From assembly GCF_009857535.1 (NCBI RefSeq), contig NZ_WWCS01000033.1:1-32570 (forward strand): DNA of 32,570 nucleotides. Reading direction: 5' to 3'. Under the pieces are notes generated by a model. That model saw nothing but the letters and a program-made list of their open reading frames with translations. It was not told the DNA's origin and did not search any database. Source of the DNA: Duganella margarita. Its GTDB lineage: Bacteria > Pseudomonadota > Gammaproteobacteria > Burkholderiales > Burkholderiaceae_D. The position numbers and the translations under genes are program-made. Of this stretch, positions 1 through 9,900 are shown piece after piece (position 1 is the stretch's first letter; every line of letters starts with the position of its first letter).

Positions 1-171
1 ATGAAACAGGCAGGGGTACCTATCTGACCCACGGGCTTAATGGCCCACAGTCTGGTCGGCATCACCCTGCCTGACCGCTTCACCTTTCTGATTATCTGAT
101 GGCGACGCGGTACGTTCAATATACGAGACCCTGGCCGCAGTGGTGTGCGGGTTGCGGCAGTGCCGCCAGCG

Positions 172-1809
172 TTAGCGCGCCAGCGCCATCTGGCGTTGTG
201 CTGGACGCTGGGCGGGATGCGCTGCTGGCTTGCTGGCGGCCGGCGCCGCATACTGTGCATCCCCATTCAGCTTGAAGCGCGCCACCAGCGTGGCCAGCAT
301 CGCCGCCTGCTCCTGCATGCTGCCGGCCGCTGCCGCCGCCTGCTCCACCAGCGCGGCATTCTGCTGCGTCACCGAATCCATCTCCGTGATCGCCATGTTG
401 ACGTGGCCAATACCTGTGCTCTGCTCGCTCGACGCATCGGTTATCGCCGACATGATCTGCGTTACGCGCGACACGCTGGTCACCACCTGATCCATCGTGG
501 TGCCCGCCTCCGCCACCAGCGCGCTGCCGGCGCCGATGCGGTCCACCGAGGCGTTGATCAGTTCCTTGATTTCCTTGGCCGCCGCCGCCGACCGCTGCGC
601 CAGGTTGCGCACTTCAGAGGCCACCACCGCAAAGCCTCGGCCCTGCTCACCCGCGCGCGCCGCTTCCACCGCTGCATTCAAGGCCAGGATATTGGTCTGG
701 AAAGCGATTCCGTCAATCACGCTGATGATGTCGACAATCCGGCGCGACGAGTCATTGATGGTATCCATGGTCTGCACCACCTGCGACACCACCTTGCCGC
801 CACGCTCGGCCACTTCGGAGGCCGACTGCACCAGCTTGTTGGCCTGTACGGCGTTGTCGGCGTTCTGGGTCACGGTCGAGGTCAGCTCTTCCATCGACGC
901 CGCCGTTTCTTCCAGCGAACTGGCCTGCGATTCCGTGCGCGCCGACAGATCCATATTGCCGGACGCGATTTCGCTGGAGGCGGTGGCGATGGTGTCGGCA
1001 CTGCGGCGGATTTCGCCGATGGTCTCGGCCAGGCGCTGCTGCATCACCTTGACGGAATACAGGATGCTGCTGCGATCGGCCTCGTGCACCTTGACCACCA
1101 CACTCAGATCGCCGTCGGCAATCTGCTGTGTCACCTCGCCGACATATTCCGGCGCGCCGCCGATGGTGTGACGCAGGCTCTTGTTGACCAGGCTGACGAC
1201 GGTCCACAACAAGGCGCACACCGCCAGCAGCCAGCCGGCCGACTTCAGCAGCGAGGCCTGGAAGGCGGTGTCGATGTCATCCATGTACACGCCGGTGGTC
1301 AGGTCCCAGTTCCACGGCCCGTAATGCACCACACGGCTCATTTTCGGCACCGGCTCGGTCGAGCCGGGGCGCGACCAGTAGTAATTGACGAAGCCGCCGC
1401 CTTCCGGCTGCCCGCCCGCCGCCGCGATGGCGCGATAGACGTAGGTGCCTTTCGGATCTTTCAGATCGACCAGGTCCTTGTTATTGTTTTCCGGCTTGAT
1501 GGGGTGCATCAGCGACATGGTGCCGCTGCTGATGGTGAAGTAGCCATCCTTGGCGTAGCGCAGGTTCTTGATGGTGTCCATCGCCTGCTTCTGCGCGTCT
1601 TCCTTGCTGAGCGTGCCGGCAGCGGCCTTGTCGCCGAACTGCTTGACGATATTGAGGGCCATGTCGTCGACATTACGCAGGTCGCTGCTGCGTTCCTCTA
1701 TCCGCACATTGCGGGTCTGAATAGTTTCAAACAGGAAAATCGTGGCGATACATAGCAGACTGCACACCAGCGGTATCCACAGTTTCTGCTGAAAGGACAA
1801 CTTGTTCAT
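172..1809 (-). CDS. Methyl-accepting chemotaxis protein with single Cache sensor domain
   Basis: A 545-residue inner-membrane chemoreceptor that should signal through CheA/CheW to the flagellar motor. TM1 lies at about residues 11-29. A periplasmic single-Cache domain follows (about 38-185; note DGYFTI near 88 and the WNWDLTTGVY stretch near 167-175). TM2 is at about 188-208, HAMP at about 209-262, and then comes a long helical signalling domain. The hairpin tip carries the near-invariant IDGIAFQTNILALNAAVEAA run at about 365-384, followed by GRGFAVVASEVRNLAQRSA. The C-terminus is an Ala/Pro-rich tail without an evident CheR/CheB-binding pentapeptide. The ligand cannot be told; single Cache domains of this type often sense small organic acids (family knowledge). 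It is a solitary gene with no chemotaxis partners in the window. Confidence 0.95.
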   Translation of the reverse strand: MNKLSFQQKLWIPLVCSLLCIATIFLFETIQTRNVRIEERSSDLRNVDDMALNIVKQFGDKAAAGTLSKEDAQKQAMDTIKNLRYAKDGYFTISSGTMSLMHPIKPENNNKDLVDLKDPKGTYVYRAIAAAGGQPEGGGFVNYYWSRPGSTEPVPKMSRVVHYGPWNWDLTTGVYMDDIDTAFQASLLKSAGWLLAVCALLWTVVSLVNKSLRHTIGGAPEYVGEVTQQIADGDLSVVVKVHEADRSSILYSVKVMQQRLAETIGEIRRSADTIATASSEIASGNMDLSARTESQASSLEETAASMEELTSTVTQNADNAVQANKLVQSASEVAERGGKVVSQVVQTMDTINDSSRRIVDIISVIDGIAFQTNILALNAAVEAARAGEQGRGFAVVASEVRNLAQRSAAAAKEIKELINASVDRIGAGSALVAEAGTTMDQVVTSVSRVTQIMSAITDASSEQSTGIGHVNMAITEMDSVTQQNAALVEQAAAAAGSMQEQAAMLATLVARFKLNGDAQYAAPAASKPAAHPAQRPAQRQMALAR

Positions 1810-1909
1810 GGGATGCGTCTCCTATTGTCTTATGGAAACTAGCATACGCCCAAAGCGCCTTGCAGCGTGCAACAAATTTAATTCTTGTGGTTTATCCGCA
1901 AATACAACC

Positions 1910-1934
1910 GGGCTCGGCTTTGGGTGTCGAGCCC
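1910..1934 (-). terminator. Possible terminator hairpin after the DUF4148 gene
   Basis: A perfect 7-bp inverted repeat (gggctcg at 1910-1916, cgagccc at 1928-1934) lies 9 bases past the stop codon of the minus-strand DUF4148 gene. On that strand it is followed by a moderately T-rich stretch rather than a clean U-run, so an intrinsic terminator is possible but not secure. Confidence 0.4.
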
Positions 1935-1943
1935 GCTTGTTAC

Positions 1944-2231
1944 TTAGTGGGCAGTATTGCCTGTGGCGGCCGGTTTCGCGGCCAGTTGCGCTTTCACTGC
2001 AGCACTTTTGGCGCGCGGCGCCATGTAGGCGACGTCCTGATAAGCTTCATTGGTATCCAGCAGACCGGCCTTGCGTGCGGCCAGCGTCTCGGCTTTGACC
2101 TGGGCGCGGGTCAGCGTGCTGCTGCCGCTATTGAGGAAGGTCCGGTCGAAGCTGGCTTCGTTGGTGTCGGCGGCGAAGGTGCTGCCGGCTGCCAGCAGGG
2201 CAAGGGCGGCAAAGAGGGCTTTGGTGTTCAT
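1944..2231 (-). CDS. Small exported DUF4148-type protein
   Basis: A 95-residue protein with a classical signal peptide: a short basic N-terminus, a hydrophobic Ala/Leu core, and an AxA-like cleavage site after about residue 20 (STFA|AD). The mature part contains LTRAQVKAE followed by a Leu/Asn-Glu-Ala-Tyr segment, the pattern of DUF4148 proteins that are common and multi-copy in Burkholderiales. Its function is unknown; a periplasmic location is expected. An AGGAG ribosome site lies about 8 bases before the ATG, which supports this start. It is divergent from the M28 peptidase gene across a 175-base AT-richer region. Confidence 0.85.
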   Translation of the reverse strand: MNTKALFAALALLAAGSTFAADTNEASFDRTFLNSGSSTLTRAQVKAETLAARKAGLLDTNEAYQDVAYMAPRAKSAAVKAQLAAKPAATGNTAH

Positions 2232-2346
2232 GGTGATGCTCCTGAAGGGAAGGTCGATGGAGTCATCTTAGTATTAAAAATTCCGATAAAAAAGCGCAAT
2301 TATCTGCTTGGAATGATTCGTTTATCCAATCTATCCCTGCCACTAG

Positions 2347-2397
2347 AAATGTGTCCACAAGCAACAAAAATGTGTCAAAATGGTGGCTTAATATTAA
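2347..2397 (+). promoter_or_regulatory. Direct repeat and AT-rich palindrome upstream of the M28 peptidase gene
   Basis: The 9-mer aaatgtgtc occurs at 2347-2355 and again at 2368-2376, 21 bases apart, close to two helical turns. A palindromic ttaatattaa follows at 2388-2397, containing a -10-like TAATAT. The arrangement suggests a transcription-factor site, but the -10-like hexamer would leave only a very short leader before the ATG at 2407, so the promoter call is weak. Confidence 0.3.
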
Positions 2398-2406
2398 CAA
2401 TCGTTC

Positions 2407-4020
2407 ATGCATATGAAATCGCTCCTGTCGACAACGCTTTTGGCCCTGTGTGCGTGCCAGGTCCACGCAACGGCGTTGCCTAAAATCGACGGTGCGGGGC
2501 TGCTGGAACAGATCACCACGCTCGCTTCGGACGAATTCGAAGGCCGCGCGCCCGGCACCCAGGGCGAGACCATGACCATCGACTATCTGCAGCAGCAGTT
2601 CAAAAAGCTCGGCCTGGAGCCAGGCAATGCGGACGGCAGCTTCCTGCAAAAAGTGCCGCTGGTCGGCATCTCCAGCCATCCGACGCTGAGCTACACCGGC
2701 AAGGACGGCAAGCCGACCCAGCTGCGTTTCGGCGACGACTACATCGCCTGGACCGTGCGCGCCGACAAGCAGCTGGATGTCGCCAATTCCGAGCTGGTGT
2801 TTGTCGGCTACGGCATCCAGGCGCCGGAATTCAAATGGGACGACTACAAGGGCGCGGACCTGAAAGGCAAGACGCTGGTCATGCTGATCAACGACCCGCC
2901 CATCCCCGATCCCAGGCATCCCAAGCTGCTCGACCCAGCCATGTTTGGCGGCAATGCGCTGACCTGGTACGGGCGCTGGAACTACAAGTTCGAGATGGCC
3001 GCCAAACAGGGCGCAGCGGCCGCGCTGATCGTGCACGACAACAAGACCGCCGGCTACCCGTATGAATTCGTCGTCAACAGCTGGGGCCGCGAAAACTTCG
3101 CGCTGAGGAGCAAGACGCCGGACGCCGGTTACCCGGCCATTCCGGGCTGGCTGAACCAGGAGCGCGCCAGCGACCTGTTCAAGGCGGCCGGGCTGGACTT
3201 GCAGCAGCTCAAGGAGCAGGCGCAGACGCGCGGCTTCAAGCCGGTGCCGCTGGGGATCAAGATCAACCTGTCGACGCTGAACGCCATTCGCGAGATCACC
3301 TCGCACAACGTGGTGGCGCGCATCACCGGTTCCGATCCGCTGCTGAAGAACGAAGCGGTGGTGTACAGCGCGCACTGGGACCACTTCGGCATCGACGAAA
3401 GCCTGCCCGGACCGCGCACCCAGCAAATCTTCCACGGCGCGGTGGACAACGCCAGCGGCGTGGCGGCGCTGTTGCAAATTGCCCGCGCCTACAAAGCGCT
3501 GCCGACGGCGCCCAAGCGCACCATCCTGTTCGTGGCGACCACGGCGCAAGAGCGCGGCCTGCTGGGGGCGCAATACTATGTGCGCCATCCGCTGGTCCCG
3601 CTCGGCAAGACCGTGCTCAACATCAATATCGACGGTCTGAACATGTGGGGCCGCACCCGCGATGTCGAGCTGAGCGGCATGGGCAAATCGACGGCGGACG
3701 AGCTGGTGGCAACGGTCGCGGCCAGGCAGGGCCGTGTCGTCAAGCCCGACAGCAACATCAGCTACGGCAGCTACTACCGTGGCGACCAGTTGGAATTTGC
3801 GCGCGCCGGCGTGCCGACCATCTACCTGCGCAGCAGCGCCAGCAAGCTGCTGAACTACACCGCGCACCAGTTCCACACGGTGCACGACACCGTGCAGCCG
3901 AGCTGGAACCTGAGCGGCGCGGTAGACGATATCACGCTGCTGTTCCAGGCCGGCTACCAGGCCGCGCAAGGCAAAGACCAGCCCAAGTGGAAAGACGGCG
4001 CCGAGTTCCAGCGCCGCTAA
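2407..4020 (+). CDS. Exported M28-family zinc metallopeptidase with inserted PA-like domain
   Basis: A 537-residue protein with a signal peptide (MHMKSLLSTTLLALCACQVHA, cleavage probably after about residue 22), so periplasmic or secreted. An inserted protease-associated-like region occupies about residues 110-290, and the M28 aminopeptidase-type core about 300-520. Likely metal ligands are visible: H323 in AHWDHFG, D347 in GAVDNASG, E382 in AQERGLLG, D409 in NIDG and H490 in HTVHDT. In M28 enzymes the residue before the metal-binding Glu is normally the catalytic-base Glu (an EE pair); here it is Q381. The enzyme may therefore be weak, altered or inactive. Start codons at 2407 and 2413 are both possible; no strong ribosome site distinguishes them. 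The gene converges with the thioredoxin-like gene, the two stops being 10 bases apart. Confidence 0.9.
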   Translation: MHMKSLLSTTLLALCACQVHATALPKIDGAGLLEQITTLASDEFEGRAPGTQGETMTIDYLQQQFKKLGLEPGNADGSFLQKVPLVGISSHPTLSYTGKDGKPTQLRFGDDYIAWTVRADKQLDVANSELVFVGYGIQAPEFKWDDYKGADLKGKTLVMLINDPPIPDPRHPKLLDPAMFGGNALTWYGRWNYKFEMAAKQGAAAALIVHDNKTAGYPYEFVVNSWGRENFALRSKTPDAGYPAIPGWLNQERASDLFKAAGLDLQQLKEQAQTRGFKPVPLGIKINLSTLNAIREITSHNVVARITGSDPLLKNEAVVYSAHWDHFGIDESLPGPRTQQIFHGAVDNASGVAALLQIARAYKALPTAPKRTILFVATTAQERGLLGAQYYVRHPLVPLGKTVLNINIDGLNMWGRTRDVELSGMGKSTADELVATVAARQGRVVKPDSNISYGSYYRGDQLEFARAGVPTIYLRSSASKLLNYTAHQFHTVHDTVQPSWNLSGAVDDITLLFQAGYQAAQGKDQPKWKDGAEFQRR

Positions 4021-4030
4021 CCCCGGATTT

Positions 4031-5350
4031 TTAAAGGGCGGCGGCGAGGGTGGCGGTGTGGGGGCCGGCGGGGATGCCGGCAAGTTTCGGCGCCAGTTTT
4101 TGTAGCTGGCTGAGGTTGCGCTGCTGGTGGGCGTCGGCACCGGCCGCGCGCACGTCGGCCAGCAGGCCTTGCGCGGCTTGTTCGATGCGGACGCTGTCCT
4201 GCGGCGCCAGGTCGATCAGGCTGTTCAGATAGGTCACGCCCCATTGCAGCCGCGTCGCCGCGCCTGCCGACGCTTGCCACGCTTTGCCGTACCAGTCCAG
4301 CACGCCCGCGACGTCGTTGCGGCGCCTGGCGCTGGCCGCCAGACTCAGCATGAAGTAGTACGGTGAATGCGAACGCGGCAATTCCGCCAGCAGCACCTGC
4401 TCGGCCTGCGCCGGCAGGCCGGCATCGTTCAGCGCGCTCACTGCGGTGTTGACCAGCGTGTGACGTTCGTAAGGATCGGTCGATTCCGCCAGGGCTTCAT
4501 TGACACGTTCGCTGATCAGATCCTGCAAGCCCTGCGTCGGCGCCAGCAGGCGCGTCAGGCGCATTTGCAGCCGCACCGCCATCAACCGGTCCGGCGCGCT
4601 GAGCCAGAAGTCATCGGCCCATTGCGCCGCTACGCTGCCCAACGCGGCCGCCAGTTCTTCGCGCCGGCTGGCCAGCTTGATCAGGTTCAGGCCGCTGTTG
4701 TTGAAAATGTCCATGTTGGAGCGCGCCAGCCGCGCATCGGCCAGCACCCCCAGCAGAAAGGCCGCGTCGACCTTGCCGGCCGCCAGTTGCGCGTGCAGTT
4801 GCAAGCGCACCGCTGCATCGGGATTGCTCGCGGCCGCAGCCAATGCGGCCAGCGTCGGCGCCAGCGCGCGCGTGCCCAGCAGCTTGCCTTCGTCGGTGTC
4901 CCACGAATAGTGGCTCAGCAGCGACCACTCGTCGGCGCCCAGCGGACGCGAGGCCGACAAGACGGCGTCCAGCGCCGCCGCTGCCGACGAGCCCGCCGCA
5001 TGCACGGCCAGCGCGGCGTCGAAGGCGGCCACGAACAGTTCGCCATCGAGTTCGCACGGCAGGCGCGTGATTTCGCTGCCGTCCAGCGCGTACAGCACCA
5101 GCGTCGGATAGCTGCGCAGCCGATACTGCGCGGCCAGCGCCTGCGCGCCGGCGCTGTCGCCATCGAGGTGATAGCACAGCACGCCGGCAGCGCGCCCCGC
5201 GAATTCAGTCCGCGCAAAGATCTCGGATTTGACCCGATTGCACGGCGGGCACCACACCGCGCCCCAGTACAGGAACAACGGACGTTGCTGCGCCTTGGCC
5301 AGCGCAAATGCGGCGTCGAGGCCGCCGGTCAGCCACTCGATTGCCGCCAT
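4031..5350 (-). CDS. Thioredoxin-like protein with long helical C-terminal region
   Basis: A 439-residue protein. The N-terminal about 120 residues form a thioredoxin fold with a WCPPC active site (C34 and C37) and the cis-Pro-type segment SYPTLVLY. The remaining 300 residues are Ala/Leu-rich, predicted helical, and TPR-like in feel, without a family I can name. No signal peptide is visible, so it is probably cytoplasmic. The frame stays open upstream to 5488, but that extension lies inside folE; the ATG at 5350 lies 5 bases after the folE stop and begins directly before the thioredoxin domain, so it is preferred. It is probably co-transcribed with nudC and folE. Substrate unknown. Confidence 0.85.
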   Translation of the reverse strand: MAAIEWLTGGLDAAFALAKAQQRPLFLYWGAVWCPPCNRVKSEIFARTEFAGRAAGVLCYHLDGDSAGAQALAAQYRLRSYPTLVLYALDGSEITRLPCELDGELFVAAFDAALAVHAAGSSAAAALDAVLSASRPLGADEWSLLSHYSWDTDEGKLLGTRALAPTLAALAAAASNPDAAVRLQLHAQLAAGKVDAAFLLGVLADARLARSNMDIFNNSGLNLIKLASRREELAAALGSVAAQWADDFWLSAPDRLMAVRLQMRLTRLLAPTQGLQDLISERVNEALAESTDPYERHTLVNTAVSALNDAGLPAQAEQVLLAELPRSHSPYYFMLSLAASARRRNDVAGVLDWYGKAWQASAGAATRLQWGVTYLNSLIDLAPQDSVRIEQAAQGLLADVRAAGADAHQQRNLSQLQKLAPKLAGIPAGPHTATLAAAL

Positions 5351-5355
5351 CGCGC

Positions 5356-5916
5356 TCAGTCCCGCGCCAGCGCCAGGAATTCTGTGCGCATCGCCAGATT
5401 GGGCTGCAATTCGCCCAGCATGGCCGAGGTCACCGTTTCTTCGCCGGGCGTGCGGATGCCGCGGCTTTCCATGCACAGGTGACGGCATTTGACGATCACG
5501 CCCACCGCCTTCGGCTCCAGCACTTCGAGCAGGGCGTTGGCGATCTGCATGGTCATGCGTTCCTGCACTTGCAGGCGCTTGGCAAAGCAGTCGACCAGCC
5601 GGGTCAGCTTGGACAGGCCGACGATCTTGCCGTTCGGGATGTAGCCGATGGTGGCCTTGCCGAAGAACGGCGCCAGGTGGTGCTCGCAGTGGCTGTACAC
5701 CGGGATGTTGCGCACGATGATGAATTCGTTGTACTGCTCGGCGCCGTCTTCAAACGCCTTCAGCAGCGTGACCGGGTCCTGGCCGTAGCCCGAGGTCCAG
5801 TGTTTCCACGCCTTGGTCACGCGGGCCGGGGTTTCCAGCAGGCCAGGACGGTCAGGGTCTTCGCCGATGCTGGCAATCAGGCGGCGCCAGTCGTTTTCCG
5901 TAAATTCTTGAGACAT
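5356..5916 (-). CDS. folE: GTP cyclohydrolase I
   Basis: A 186-residue type I GTP cyclohydrolase, which converts GTP to 7,8-dihydroneopterin triphosphate, the first step of tetrahydrofolate/pterin synthesis. The zinc-site motif SHCEHHLAPF gives C77 and H80, and the RHLCMESRGI segment gives the third ligand C148. The length is slightly shorter than the E. coli enzyme, at the N-terminus only. It lies between nudC (54-base gap) and the thioredoxin-like gene (5-base gap) on the same strand, so the three probably form one transcript. Confidence 0.95.
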   Translation of the reverse strand: MSQEFTENDWRRLIASIGEDPDRPGLLETPARVTKAWKHWTSGYGQDPVTLLKAFEDGAEQYNEFIIVRNIPVYSHCEHHLAPFFGKATIGYIPNGKIVGLSKLTRLVDCFAKRLQVQERMTMQIANALLEVLEPKAVGVIVKCRHLCMESRGIRTPGEETVTSAMLGELQPNLAMRTEFLALARD

Positions 5917-5970
5917 GATGAAACACCTTATTTTTAAATTGCCCGACAGTATACAGAAATTGCCGGGGCC

Positions 5971-6786
5971 TTACCGGGGCCGGTGGGCGTCGATCAGGCG
6001 CGCGGCGATCGAGACCTTGACCGGCAGCTCCGGCCAGTCGTCGCCCGCGCCAAACCAGCGCGCCTCGGCGATTTCGCTCTGGTCGACGCGGATCTCGCCG
6101 TCCAGGTACTCAGCGGTATAGGCGATCATCAGGGAATGCGGGAACGGCCACGACTGGCTGCCGAAGTATTGCAGGTTGTGGACCTTGAGGCCGACCTCCT
6201 CGAATACTTCGCGGTGGATGGCTTCCTCCACTGACTCGCCGGCCTCGACGAAGCCGGCCAGCGCCGTGTAGCGTTTGTAGGGGGAGTTGGTGTGCATCGC
6301 CAGCAGCACCTGGTCCCCCTTGCGCACCAGCACCATCATGGCCGGCGAGATGCGCGGATAGGCGCTGTGGCCGCAGTGCGGGCATTTGTAGCAGCGCTCG
6401 CCCGCCAGTAGCTGCATCGGCGTCGCGCAAACGCCGCAGTAGCGATGGGTACGGGCCCACTCCACCAGCTGGAAAGCGCGTCCGGCCAGGCCGAGGAAGC
6501 CGTCGTCCAACACGCCAAACAGCGAGCGCAGGCCATGGTAGCCGAATGCCGCGCCCGGCAGCAGCGGCTCGTCCAGCCATGCCGCCTGGTAATAACGGCC
6601 TTCCCACAGGCCCAGCGGATGGATGCGTTCCGGCGCCAGCGGCAGCCCGGACAGGTCATCCGGCGCCGGCAAGCCCATGATGTTGTTGCGCAAAAGCAAC
6701 TCACCGCGATGGAAGACAAACGTTATCGGCTGGTCGTGATCCTGGGGGCTGATGAGGGGCTGAAATGTGGCGGGAGTTTGCAGCAT
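5971..6786 (-). CDS. nudC: NAD(H) pyrophosphatase / NAD-RNA decapping Nudix hydrolase
   Basis: A 271-residue protein. A four-cysteine zinc ribbon (C117, C120, C135, C138) precedes the Nudix domain. The Nudix box runs from G178 and reads G-x5-E-x7-RE-x2-EE-x-G, with R192, E193, E196 and E197 in the expected places. The NudC-specific array after the box reads SQSWPFPHS (residues 210-218), one substitution from the usual SQPWPFPxS. The family hydrolyses NAD(H) to NMN(H) and AMP and removes NAD caps from RNA. It is the first gene of the minus-strand nudC-folE-thioredoxin group and is divergent from the giant repeat gene. Confidence 0.95.
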   Translation of the reverse strand: MLQTPATFQPLISPQDHDQPITFVFHRGELLLRNNIMGLPAPDDLSGLPLAPERIHPLGLWEGRYYQAAWLDEPLLPGAAFGYHGLRSLFGVLDDGFLGLAGRAFQLVEWARTHRYCGVCATPMQLLAGERCYKCPHCGHSAYPRISPAMMVLVRKGDQVLLAMHTNSPYKRYTALAGFVEAGESVEEAIHREVFEEVGLKVHNLQYFGSQSWPFPHSLMIAYTAEYLDGEIRVDQSEIAEARWFGAGDDWPELPVKVSIAARLIDAHRPR

Positions 6787-6945
6787 GGCAGGGAGAATAA
6801 AGGGCTAACGCGAAACCGCATCTTACAGTGTTTCCTGATTACTTATTTTGCACGCCGCGATTTATGACCGGACGATGACAAGATGAGCGCTAAGTCATTG
6901 TTTTCAGGCCAAGAACTGACACCTAAACCGGTCTTTTTTCCCGGC

Positions 6946-6973
6946 TTGAGCCATATTGACGGTAAGATATATT
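6946..6973 (+). promoter_or_regulatory. Candidate sigma-70 promoter of the giant repeat gene
   Basis: TTGAGC (6946-6951) and TATATT (6968-6973) are separated by 16 bases, a reasonable match to -35/-10 hexamers, in an AT-richer stretch between the divergent nudC and giant-gene starts. A GGAG ribosome site (6981-6984) sits 10 bases before the ATG at 6995. The implied leader is short, about 15 bases, so the real start of transcription could lie further upstream. Confidence 0.4.
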
Positions 6974-6994
6974 TCCCGTGGGAGATTATCAGAC

Positions 6995-9900
6995 ATGTCA
7001 TTCAACTTATCAGACCTTACTACCGACCAACTCAAGGCACTGCAATCGGCACAGATTGCTTCGCTGACGACGGCCGACGCCGCGACGCTCAGCACCTTGC
7101 AGATGACGTTGCTCAGCACGGCCCAGCTCAGCTGGTTCGGCACCGCGCAGCTGCGCGCGCTGACCACGGCCACCTTGCATGCCATGGGTACGCAACAGTT
7201 GAATAGTCTGTCGACCCGGCAAGTGTCCGCCCTCACCACGGCCCAGTTTGCCACGCTGAGCGACGACCAGTTGAGCGCCGGCCTCACCACGGTCCAGTTC
7301 AGCACGCTCACCACGGCGCAGCTGGCCAGCTTGAACCAGGCCCAGGTGGCGCTGCTCGAAACCCAGGACCTGGCCGCGCTGAAGACCGCGCAACTGGTCG
7401 CGCTGAGCACCGCCCAGCTGCGCGCGCTCGGCAGCGACCAGTTGCAGGCGCTGACCACGGCGCAGACGGTCTCGCTGAAGACCCAGCAGATCGCCGCGCT
7501 GGCCAGCAACCAGGTCGCCAGCCTGACCACCCGCGAGATGGCCGCGCTGACCACGCTGCAATTGAATGCGCTGGACGCGGTCCAGCTGGGCGCCCTCGGC
7601 GACAGCCAGCTGGCCGCGCTGAGCACGGCGCAAGCGGCCGGCCTGTCGACCACGCAGATCGGCCGCCTCGGCACCGACCAGCTGGCCGCCCTGGGCAGCA
7701 GCGGCCTGGCCGCGCTGAAAACCCAGCAGATCGCCGCCCTGACCACCACCCAGTTCAGCGCCCTCAGCACCGACCAGATCGTCGCGCTGACCACCGCGCA
7801 AATCCAGTCGCTGACCACGCAGCAGCTGAGCCTGCTGTCCAGCGCCCAGCTGGGCGCGCTGAGTGCGCAAGACCTGGCCGCGCTGAGGACCCAGCAACTG
7901 GCCGCGCTCGGCACCGGCATCACCGCCATGCTGGGCACCAGCCAGATCGCCGCGCTCAGCACCGCACAGATCGCCGCCCTGCCGACCGCACAACTGCGCG
8001 CCTTCAGCACCGACCAGATCGTTGCGCTGCGCAGCGCGCAAGTCGCCGCCCTGACCACGCAACAAGTGCAGGCGCTGAGCACCACGCAAGTGGCCGCGCT
8101 GGAAACCGTCGACCTGGCCGCCATGGGCACGGCGCAAGTCAACGCCTTCGGCACGGCCCAGGTCAGCGCGCTGACCGCCGCCCAGATTGCAGCCCTGCGC
8201 ACGGTCCAGGCCAATGCGCTCAGCTCGCAACAACTGGCCGTGCTGTCGACTGAACAATTAGGCGCACTGGAAACGGCCGACCTGGCCGCGCTGCGCACCA
8301 GCCAGCTCGGCGGCCTCAGCACCGAACAGATCGCCGCCCTGCGCACCGACCAGATCGCCGCACTGGCGACCATGCAAATCGCGGCGCTCAGCACCCGCCA
8401 GCTGGCGGCGCTGGACGACGCCCAGATCGTCAGCCTGACCACGGCGCAAGCGGCCGCCCTGACCTCGGTGCAGATCGCCGCGCTGACCACCCGCCAGCTG
8501 GCCGCGCTGGAAACCCGCGACCTGGCCGCGTTTAAAACCGCCCAGGTCGCCGCACTGACCAGCACCCAGCTGGGTGCGCTCGACGCCGGCCATTTCGGCA
8601 GCTTCAGCTCGCTGCAAATCGCCGCCCTGACCACGCAGCAGGTGGCCACGCTGGGCAGCGCGCAATTGGTGGCGCTGCAATCGGCGGCGCTGGCCGGGCT
8701 GCAAACGCGGCAAGCGGTGGCGCTATCCATCGACAACATCCAGGCCCTGGGCACCGGCCAGATCGCCGCTCTCAGCACGGCGGTCGTCAACGCCTTCACC
8801 ACCGCCCAGATCGCCGCACTGTCGACCGACCAGATTGTTGCGCTGAGCACCCAGCAGAGCATGGCGCTGGCCACCCGCCAGATCGCCGCGCTCACCGGCG
8901 CCCAGCTGAACGCGCTGCAAACCCAGGACCTGGCCGCCTTCAAGACCCAGCAGATCGCCGCGCTCGGCACCAGCCAGATCGCCGCGCTGGACAGCGCGCA
9001 CCTGATCGCCCTCGGTTCGCAGCAAGTGGCCGCACTGGGCACCACCCAGGTCGCCGCACTCGGCAGCGACCAGGTGGCGGTGCTGGAAACCCGCGACCTC
9101 GCCGCGCTCAGCTCGCGCCAGGCAGCCGCGCTGAGCAACGACGCCGTGGCGGCGCTGACCACCACCCAGGTGTCGGCCCTGACCTCGACCGTGCTGAACG
9201 GCCTGACCACCGCCCAGTTCGGCGCACTGGGCACCGACCAGATCGTCGCGCTGACCACGCAGCAAGCCACGCAACTGGCCACGCGCCAGATCGCCGCGCT
9301 GTCCAGCGAACAGCTGGTGGCGCTGGAAACCCGCGACTTCGCCGCCCTCAAGACGGCGCAGATCGCCGCCCTGACGCCCGACCAGATCAGCAAGCTGACG
9401 CTGGAGCAGATCGTCGCGCTGACCACCGCCCAGGCCAACGCGCTGAGCGGCGTGCAGCTGAACGCCCTCACCACCGCCCAGCTGGGTGCGATGGAAACCC
9501 AGGACTTTGCCGCGCTGCGCACCAGCCAGTTGCTGGGCCTGGGCACCAACAGCATCGCCATCCTGTCGCCCAACCAGGTGGCGGCGCTCAAGACCGAACA
9601 AGTCCGCCAGTTGACCTCGGACCAGATCCGCGTGCTCAGCAGCGACCAGATCGGCGCCCTGACCACGCTGCAAGTGGGCGCCTTGAGCCCGCTGCAGATC
9701 AGCTATCTGCTGGCCAGCCAGCTGGCCGTGCTGACCAATGCCGACTGGGCCGCGCTGAAGAGCCAGCAGCTCAACGCGCTCAGCACCGAGCAACTGGCCG
9801 CCGTCACCACCAGCCAGATCGTCGCGCTGACCACGCTGCAAGCCAGCCAGATCGCCGCCAGCCAGCTGAACGCGCTGTCGTCCGAGCAACTGAACGCGCT

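Noticed and set aside
7..73. Inverted repeat caggcaggg / ccctgcctg (7-15 and 65-73) in the first 171 bases
   Set aside because: The arms are short with a 49-base loop, no U-run follows and no gene context is available at the window edge; chance is likely.
145..1755. Long plus-strand frame opposite the chemoreceptor
   Set aside because: The chemoreceptor on the minus strand has full Cache, HAMP and signalling domains; the plus-strand product is Arg/His-rich with no domain.
2263..4140. Long minus-strand frame opposite the M28 peptidase
   Set aside because: It is a shadow of the GC-rich peptidase gene and its translation shows no family pattern.
5351..5488. N-terminal extension of the thioredoxin-like protein
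   Set aside because: It lies within folE and has no domain character; the ATG at 5350 just after the folE stop is a better start.
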